From positions 1 through 9,617 of the forward strand of contig JACQSP010000038.1 of assembly GCA_016205905.1 (NCBI GenBank): a stretch of DNA of 9,617 nt. Reading direction: 5' to 3'. Under the pieces are notes generated by a model, which saw only the letters and a list, made by a program, of their open reading frames with translations, was not told the DNA's origin and ran no database searches. Source of the DNA: Candidatus Woesearchaeota archaeon. Its GTDB lineage: Archaea > Nanobdellota > Nanobdellia > Woesearchaeales > DSVV01. The position numbers and the translations under genes are program-made. Position 1 is the first letter of the stretch; each line of letters starts with the position of its first letter. This document shows, one piece after another, positions 7,217-9,617 of the stretch.

Positions 7217-7233
7217 CTGTTTTTTATTTTTAT
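7217..7233 (-). promoter_or_regulatory. Possible promoter and RBS of the DHH gene
   Basis: On the minus strand an ATAAAAATAAAAAA stretch lies 12 to 26 bases before the ATG at 7207, squeezed between the palindromic element and the gene, with a weak AGGA closer in. It could be a TATA box for a nearly leaderless mRNA, but low complexity makes the call uncertain. Confidence 0.3.
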
Positions 7234-7419
7234 GCAAAAACCACCAACAATGGCGCAGACGTGACAGGGGTTGCTTGCAAACTTGTTTGCAAGTCTGATA
7301 ATGCCAGACGAGCTTGCGAGTCGGCATTATCTTTATTCCCTACGGGATGTCACGTAGGACATTTTACGTTTTTTCATGTAAAATGTCCGTCTGCCGCCAT
7401 TATTGTTGGTGGTTTTTGC
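7234..7419. mobile_element. 186-base nested palindromic element (MITE-like)
   Basis: Long terminal inverted repeats pair 7234-7261 (starting GCAAAAACCACCAACAAT) with 7388-7419 (ending ATTGTTGGTGGTTTTTGC). They are identical except for a 3-base and a 1-base indel. Between them lie further palindromes: TGACA (7262-7266) with TGTCA (7348-7352); CTTGCAAAC-TT-GTTTGCAAG (7274-7293); GATAATGCC (7297-7305) with GGCATTATC (7323-7331); CCTACG (7339-7344) with CGTAGG (7353-7358); and GGACATTTTAC (7358-7368) with GTAAAATGTCC (7378-7388). A single strand would fold into a branched tree. It encodes no credible protein. It lies beside a truncated dph2, so a non-autonomous mobile element is the likeliest reading. 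The flanks TTTTAT and TCTTAT are only a weak hint of a target duplication. Confidence 0.65.
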
Positions 7420-7436
7420 TCTTATCTTCTAAATTT

Positions 7437-7703
7437 TCATCTCCATTCACTATGTCCCCATTGGATTAATAAATCTATTTTTAATTTATCCAATCCATGC
7501 GGTGTATCACAGGCACCAAAACAGCTTCCAGCCCAAATAAATATATTCACTTCTTCTCCAAACGCACTGGCAATTCTTTCCTTTATATCTTTAGCGTAAG
7601 GTTTTAGACCATCAGGTAATTGAATGCAAACATTTTTTGAGTTTGTTTGCTTTATTCTATCAATTACTTTTGATAATTCTAAATCGTATTTTGAATTTGT
7701 CAT
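7437..7703 (-). pseudogene. dph2: Truncated diphthamide synthase subunit Dph2 (N-terminal part)
   Basis: The 88-residue frame matches the start of archaeal Dph2, the radical-SAM [4Fe-4S] enzyme that makes the first step of diphthamide on elongation factor 2. Visible family features are the N-terminal helix (DLELSKVIDRIKQT), NVCIQLPDGLKPYAKDI (24-40), and SCFGACD (60-66), whose Cys65 corresponds to the first cluster ligand, followed by DLLIQWGHSEW (77-87). Archaeal Dph2 is about 320-370 residues and has two further cluster cysteines in later domains; both are absent. The frame stops at a TGA 18 bases before the nested palindromic element, and no continuation is found beyond it. It looks like a gene broken by insertion plus deletion, with the DHH gene now next in line. 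It is most probably non-functional, although a short stand-alone domain cannot be excluded. Confidence 0.7.
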
Positions 7704-7725
7704 ATTAACCTTTAAATGAATGTTT

Positions 7726-7738
7726 CTTTTAATATTTT
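7726..7738 (-). promoter_or_regulatory. TATA promoter of the dph2 fragment
   Basis: AAAATATTAAAA on the minus strand (7727-7738) is centred 29 bases before the ATG at 7703, the right place for a leaderless archaeal mRNA. A second AT-rich box (TTTAAA, 7711-7716) is too close to the start. The surviving promoter suggests that the truncation is recent or that the region is still transcribed. Confidence 0.4.
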
Positions 7739-7790
7739 GTTATTAATTTTAGTGCTTACAAATATTGGTTGAATACTGCTTGTTGCTTTG

Positions 7791-7818
7791 TGTACGAAAA
7801 TCAATCATTTTTAGTATA
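7791..7818 (-). repeat. 28-base stop-codon-associated dyad, copy 1
   Basis: Read on the minus strand this begins with TATACTAAAA and ends with TTTTCGTACA, with eight bases between (ATGATTGA). It starts at the base after the GNAT stop codon. The second copy (9580-9607, plus strand, after TFE) differs only by two purine transitions. The half-sites are imperfectly palindromic (8 of 10 pairs), so it can form a stem-loop in RNA or a dyad in DNA. It may be a terminator, an RNA-processing site or a protein-binding site. Confidence 0.7.
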
Positions 7819-8376
7819 TCACTCCAAACCCAAGCTCATATACAAACAATCCTCACAAATTTCCTTCTTTTTTCCTGTTTTTTCATCTTCAATAATCATC
7901 TTCCATTCTTTTTTCAGCAGTGCTTCTTTTTTAAATCCAAATTTTTCAAACAGTTTTATTGCAGGTTCATTGCTTGCCAGCATTTTTGTTTTTATTTTTT
8001 TAATGCCGTTGTTTTTCCTGCCTTTTTTAATTTCCTGTAAAAAGAATTCCAGCAATGCCTTGCCAACACCTTTATGTTGATACTCAGGAATTATGTTTAT
8101 ATGCACTTCAAGAATATGTTCCTGGTGATAACCATATTGTGTATAAGGGCTCATAATACAAATATGCCCAATAATTTTATCTTTTCCTTTATCCTCATCA
8201 GCTTCTTCTTTATCTACTGCAATTATATACTTATTATTTGGAACATATCCAAAGCTGAAAACATCTTTCTCATCCAATACTACTTTTTTCTGATAAGCAG
8301 AATAAGGAATTTGTTCTAAATAATCAATAAATTCTCTTAATTTAGCATCAGTCAAAATCTGAATTTTTGGTTTCAT
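7819..8376 (-). CDS. GNAT-family N-acetyltransferase
   Basis: This 185-residue protein has the Gcn5-related acetyltransferase fold, which moves an acetyl group from acetyl-CoA to an amine. Strand beta4 and motif A are clear: HILEVHINIIPEYQ followed by the pyrophosphate loop QHKGVGKALLEFF (100-112). Motif B follows as KMLASNEPAIKLFEKFGFKKEALLKKEW (131-158), the typical RimI-like ending. A charged loop (about 57-67, DEDKGKDK) separates beta2 and beta3. A short C-terminal extension (160-185) contains a Cys pair, CEDC (174-177). The substrate could be a protein N terminus, a ribosomal protein or a small amine; nothing visible decides. It is a single gene with its own TATA-like box. The 28-base repeat begins immediately after its stop. 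Confidence 0.88.
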   Translation of the reverse strand: MKPKIQILTDAKLREFIDYLEQIPYSAYQKKVVLDEKDVFSFGYVPNNKYIIAVDKEEADEDKGKDKIIGHICIMSPYTQYGYHQEHILEVHINIIPEYQHKGVGKALLEFFLQEIKKGRKNNGIKKIKTKMLASNEPAIKLFEKFGFKKEALLKKEWKMIIEDEKTGKKKEICEDCLYMSLGLE

Positions 8377-8389
8377 TGTGGTTATACGA

Positions 8390-8402
8390 TTTATTTATAT
8401 TC
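8390..8402 (-). promoter_or_regulatory. Possible TATA box of the GNAT gene
   Basis: GAATATAAATAAA on the minus strand lies 14 to 26 bases before the ATG at 8376. A second candidate, TTATAATAGG (8404-8413), is centred about 33 bases upstream and would give a leader of a few bases. One of the two probably serves the gene. Confidence 0.4.
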
Positions 8403-8420
8403 ACCTATTATAACTAGCGA

Positions 8421-8444
8421 TAATAATAATAATAATAATAATAA
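8421..8444. repeat. (TAA)8 trinucleotide tract
   Basis: Eight uninterrupted TAA triplets lie between the GNAT promoter and the large inverted repeat. Such tracts change length by slippage and may differ between strains. It contains no gene. Confidence 0.95.
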
Positions 8445-8446
8445 AG

Positions 8447-8631
8447 GTAAGATGGTAGGAAGGTCAGATGGTTTGATGGAAACAATAAAATGTAAGAAAG
8501 TAAGAGGTATAAGGTAGGAGGTAAGAGGGAACGACTACGATGTTATCATCGTACCTCTTACTTCATACCTTTTACCTCCTACCATTAACTCCTTTTACTC
8601 TTAACTCTATCAAACTATCCTACCATCTTAC
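8447..8631. repeat. 185-base inverted repeat of GGTAAGA-type units
   Basis: The outer 14 bases GTAAGATGGTAGGA (8447-8460) are perfectly complementary to 8618-8631. The inner end TACGATG (8536-8542) pairs with CATCGTA (8547-8553) around a TTAT loop. Between them the arms pair patchily, with an exact 12-base GGTAGGAGGTAA shared. The left arm is made of short tandem units: 8-base steps at 8446-8477 (GGTAAGAT, GGTAGGAA, GGTCAGAT, GGTTTGAT) and 7-base steps at 8499-8526 (AGTAAGA, GGTATAA, GGTAGGA, GGTAAGA). The right arm carries the same 7-base units in reverse complement. One strand is purine-rich per arm. No coding potential is visible. It starts nine bases after the tRNA 3' end and could act as a terminator or be a repeat element lodged beside the tRNA. 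Confidence 0.8.
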
Positions 8632-8639
8632 TATTTTAA

Positions 8640-8714
8640 TGGACCAGCCGGGATTTGAACCCGGAGCCTCACCGCTGCCAGCGGCGCATTATAACCAGGT
8701 TTAACTACTGGCCC
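8640..8714 (-). tRNA. tRNA-Ala (anticodon GGC)
   Basis: The minus strand folds into a full cloverleaf with no intron. The acceptor stem is GGGCCAG/CTGGTCC and contains the G3-U70 pair that defines alanine tRNAs. The D stem is GTTA/TAAT. The anticodon stem is CGCCG/CGGTG with loop CTGGCAG, giving anticodon GGC, which reads GCC and GCU. The variable loop has five bases. The T arm is CCGGG-TTCAAAT-CCCGG. The discriminator base (8640) is A, as expected for alanine. CCA is not encoded and must be added after transcription. Confidence 0.97.
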
Positions 8715-8743
8715 ATTGATTTTAGTATAAATAGGGCGCTTTG

Positions 8744-8755
8744 TTTTAAATTTTT
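8744..8755 (-). promoter_or_regulatory. Box A promoter of tRNA-Ala
   Basis: AAAAATTTAAAA on the minus strand lies 30 to 41 bases before the mature tRNA 5' end, which would give a leader of a few bases. A nearer TTTATA (8727-8732) is too close to serve. Just upstream of the tRNA, 8720-8729 read on the minus strand gives TATACTAAAA, identical to one half of the 28-base repeat; this may be chance. Confidence 0.45.
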
Positions 8756-8865
8756 CTAAAGTGAATCATTCTTATGCCTCTATTATCCCTATTTTTACTC
8801 ATTTATACCTTATTTATACCGCTTTTTACCTTGAGACCAGACCATTTCTGTCACTGTCAAGTAAA
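8756..8865. other. Divergent spacer with repeated GGTATAAA boxes, no gene
   Basis: This stretch between the tRNA-Ala promoter and the TFE promoter contains no convincing gene. GGTATAAA appears twice on the minus strand (8802-8809 and 8813-8820, an 11-base step) and once on the plus strand at 8905-8912. CTTGA (8830-8834) and TCAAG (8857-8861) enclose a small fold with an inner CAGA/TCTG. CTGTCAA (8854-8860) is also complementary to TTGACAG (8918-8924), bracketing the TFE promoter. These may be extra TATA boxes or operator halves. Confidence 0.35.
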
Positions 8866-8867
8866 AA

Positions 8868-8883
8868 CCGAAATATTTATATA
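8868..8883 (+). promoter_or_regulatory. Strong BRE/TATA promoter upstream of TFE
   Basis: CCGAAA (8868-8873), a good match to the archaeal TFB recognition element, is followed directly by TATTTATATA (8874-8883). This is the clearest promoter in the window. It predicts a start near 8906, about 155 bases before the TFE ATG, which is long for an archaeal leader. Confidence 0.75.
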
Positions 8884-8956
8884 TAAGTTACCTCATTAAG
8901 ATTAGGTATAAAGGGGGTTGACAGGTATTAGAGGCTTATTTTAGTTAAAAGTCTCT

Positions 8957-9058
8957 ATGAATGTACTCGCATTATTCATATTAATACTCTTTAGAGTGTG
9001 TATTGGCCAGCTATCACCTCAAAAAACTATCCAATACACACTTCTTATTCAAATTTAA
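8957..9058 (+). CDS. Possible 33-residue hydrophobic peptide in the TFE leader
   Basis: An ATG at 8957 opens a 33-codon frame that ends with TAA at 9056-9058, two bases before the TFE ATG. The peptide starts MNVLALFILILF, a short hydrophobic helix, and ends in a polar tail. Such placement would allow translational coupling, as in a leader peptide. There is no ribosome-binding site before its ATG and I recognise no family. Chance in AT-rich DNA is a serious alternative. Confidence 0.2.
   Translation: MNVLALFILILFRVCIGQLSPQKTIQYTLLIQI
8994..9043 (+). promoter_or_regulatory. Hairpin in the TFE leader
   Basis: AGTGTGTATTGG (8995-9006) is perfectly complementary to CCAATACACACT (9031-9042), with one more G-T pair outside and a 24-base loop. 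The 13-bp stem ends 17 bases before the TFE start codon. In the predicted transcript it lies inside the leader, so it could control translation or RNA stability, or be a DNA operator. Confidence 0.6.
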
Positions 9059-9060
9059 CA

Positions 9061-9576
9061 ATGGCAAAGAAAATAAGATTAACTAACAAGCTTATCCATG
9101 AGACTTTGGTTGAAGCAGTGGGAAACGAAGCATTAATAATTATTAATTTTTTAAAGAATAGAAAGAATATTTCTGAATTTGTCATATCTGAAAAAACCAA
9201 GGTAGAAATACATCATGTCAGAAAAATTCTTTACAAACTACACCAAAAGCATTTGGCAGTTTACAAGAGAAAAAAGGATGCTAAGAAAGGATATTATATT
9301 TCTTATTGGACATTTAACAAAAAGAGAATAAAGGATATTGTTCTTGAAATTCACAGGGAACAGCTTACTAAACTAAAAGAGAGATTAATGAAAGAAGAGC
9401 AGAATAAAGGATGTTTCTTTTTGTGCGCAAATGCCTGCGCAAGGTTAGACTTTGATCAAGGCTCAGAGCTTGAATTTAGATGCCCTGAATGCGGCTCTTT
9501 ATTGCAGCAGCAGGACAATGAAAGAACAATTGAGCATTTGAAGCAGAAGATTAAAGAGCTGGAAGTATTTGCTTAG
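9061..9576 (+). CDS. tfe: Transcription factor E, alpha subunit
   Basis: TFE alpha is the archaeal counterpart of TFIIE alpha; it joins the TBP-TFB-RNA polymerase complex and helps open promoter DNA. The 171-residue product has the family's normal length and layout. A winged helix covers about 8-85 (EALIIINFLKNRKNISEFVISEKTKVEIHHVRKILYKLH, then the wing AVYKRKKDAKKGYYISYWTF). A linker helix runs from about 88 to 114. The zinc ribbon has Cys122 and Cys126 (CANAC) and Cys141 and Cys144 (CPECG), with an additional Cys118. A short coiled helix (154-169) ends the protein. I chose ATG 9061 (MAKKIRL) over a GTG at 8998, because the 21 extra residues would be a translation of the leader hairpin. No Shine-Dalgarno site is seen. 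Confidence 0.95.
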   Translation: MAKKIRLTNKLIHETLVEAVGNEALIIINFLKNRKNISEFVISEKTKVEIHHVRKILYKLHQKHLAVYKRKKDAKKGYYISYWTFNKKRIKDIVLEIHREQLTKLKERLMKEEQNKGCFFLCANACARLDFDQGSELEFRCPECGSLLQQQDNERTIEHLKQKIKELEVFA

Positions 9577-9579
9577 TTA

Positions 9580-9607
9580 TATACTAAAAGTGATTAATTT
9601 TCGTACA
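9580..9607 (+). repeat. 28-base stop-codon-associated dyad, copy 2
   Basis: It starts three bases after the TFE stop codon with TATACTAAAA, continues GTGATTAA and ends TTTTCGTACA. It matches copy 1 (7791-7818, minus strand) at 26 of 28 bases, and the similarity extends a few bases upstream into the stop codon region. The two copies face outward from a 1.8-kb segment. Confidence 0.7.
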
Positions 9608-9617
9608 AATTAATCAC
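9590..9617 (+). terminator. Perfect 11-bp hairpin after TFE
   Basis: GTGATTAATTT (9590-9600) pairs perfectly with AAATTAATCAC (9607-9617) around TCGTAC. It overlaps the second half of repeat copy 2 and reaches the window edge, so any following T-run cannot be seen. It may terminate the TFE transcript. Copy 1 of the repeat lacks the right-hand arm, so this hairpin is not part of what is conserved. Confidence 0.5.

Noticed and set aside
7208..7327. N-terminal extension of the DHH protein by 40 residues (start at 7327)
   Set aside because: The extension translates the nested palindrome, has no DHH-family similarity and skips a good ATG at 7207 preceded by AGGA.
7765..8319. Plus-strand frames rich in Phe, Ile and Ser opposite the GNAT gene
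   Set aside because: They are antisense shadows of a clear GNAT protein; the apparent hydrophobicity comes from the complement of Lys/Glu-rich codons.
8640..8714. Intron or split form of the tRNA
   Set aside because: The cloverleaf is complete and contiguous with a normal 7-base anticodon loop.
8998..9060. GTG start for TFE giving 21 extra residues
   Set aside because: The added residues are a translation of the leader hairpin; the family start MAKKIRL is at 9061.
7791..9607. Classical transposon with the 28-base repeats as its ends
   Set aside because: The enclosed genes include tRNA-Ala and TFE, which are essential, and no transposase or target duplication is visible; kept only as a lesser alternative.

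Overview
The window looks like part of an AT-rich archaeal chromosome, most likely from a DPANN-type lineage such as Woesearchaeota or Pacearchaeota. The evidence for Archaea is a transcription factor E alpha gene, an archaeal-type Dph2 fragment, a RecJ-like DHH phosphoesterase, BRE/TATA-type promoters close to start codons, short spacers with few clear Shine-Dalgarno sites, and a tRNA-Ala gene without an encoded CCA. The lineage is inferred from overall gene style and was not tested.

Layout. (1) 14-4131, plus strand: a chaperone block of dnaK, a small HAD phosphatase and dnaJ. dnaK ends in T-tracts. The 262-base spacer after it holds two tandem hairpins that no gene explains. (2) 4189-5795, minus strand: a two-gene operon with a 4-base ATGA overlap. 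It encodes a BRO-N/DinD-like protein and a protein that may belong to the Nmad3 family. Such genes are typical of mobile or defence cassettes. (3) 5823-5971: two long stem-loops with a shared apical core, placed between the dinD-like promoter and the end of the DHH gene. (4) 6011-7207, minus strand: the RecJ-like DHH/DHHA1 protein. (5) 7234-7419: a 186-base nested palindromic element, immediately downstream of a dph2 gene that keeps only its N-terminal quarter (7437-7703). (6) 7819-8376, minus strand: a GNAT acetyltransferase. (7) 8421-8631: a (TAA)8 tract, then a 185-base inverted repeat built from 7- and 8-base G/A-rich units, directly after the 3' end of tRNA-Ala(GGC) (8640-8714, minus). 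(8) 8866-9576, plus strand: a strong BRE/TATA promoter, a leader of about 155 bases with a 13-bp hairpin and a possible 33-codon ORF, then TFE.

Functionally the window mixes housekeeping genes (protein folding, basal transcription, a tRNA, DNA or nucleotide phosphoester hydrolysis) with accessory material. Four kinds of repeated or palindromic DNA sit in its spacers. The least expected is a 28-base dyad found at 26 of 28 identity right after two unrelated stop codons (GNAT and TFE), in opposite orientation. The strongest candidates for something undescribed are that stop-codon-associated dyad, the paired hairpins beside the dinD-like operon, and the nested palindrome abutting the broken dph2.
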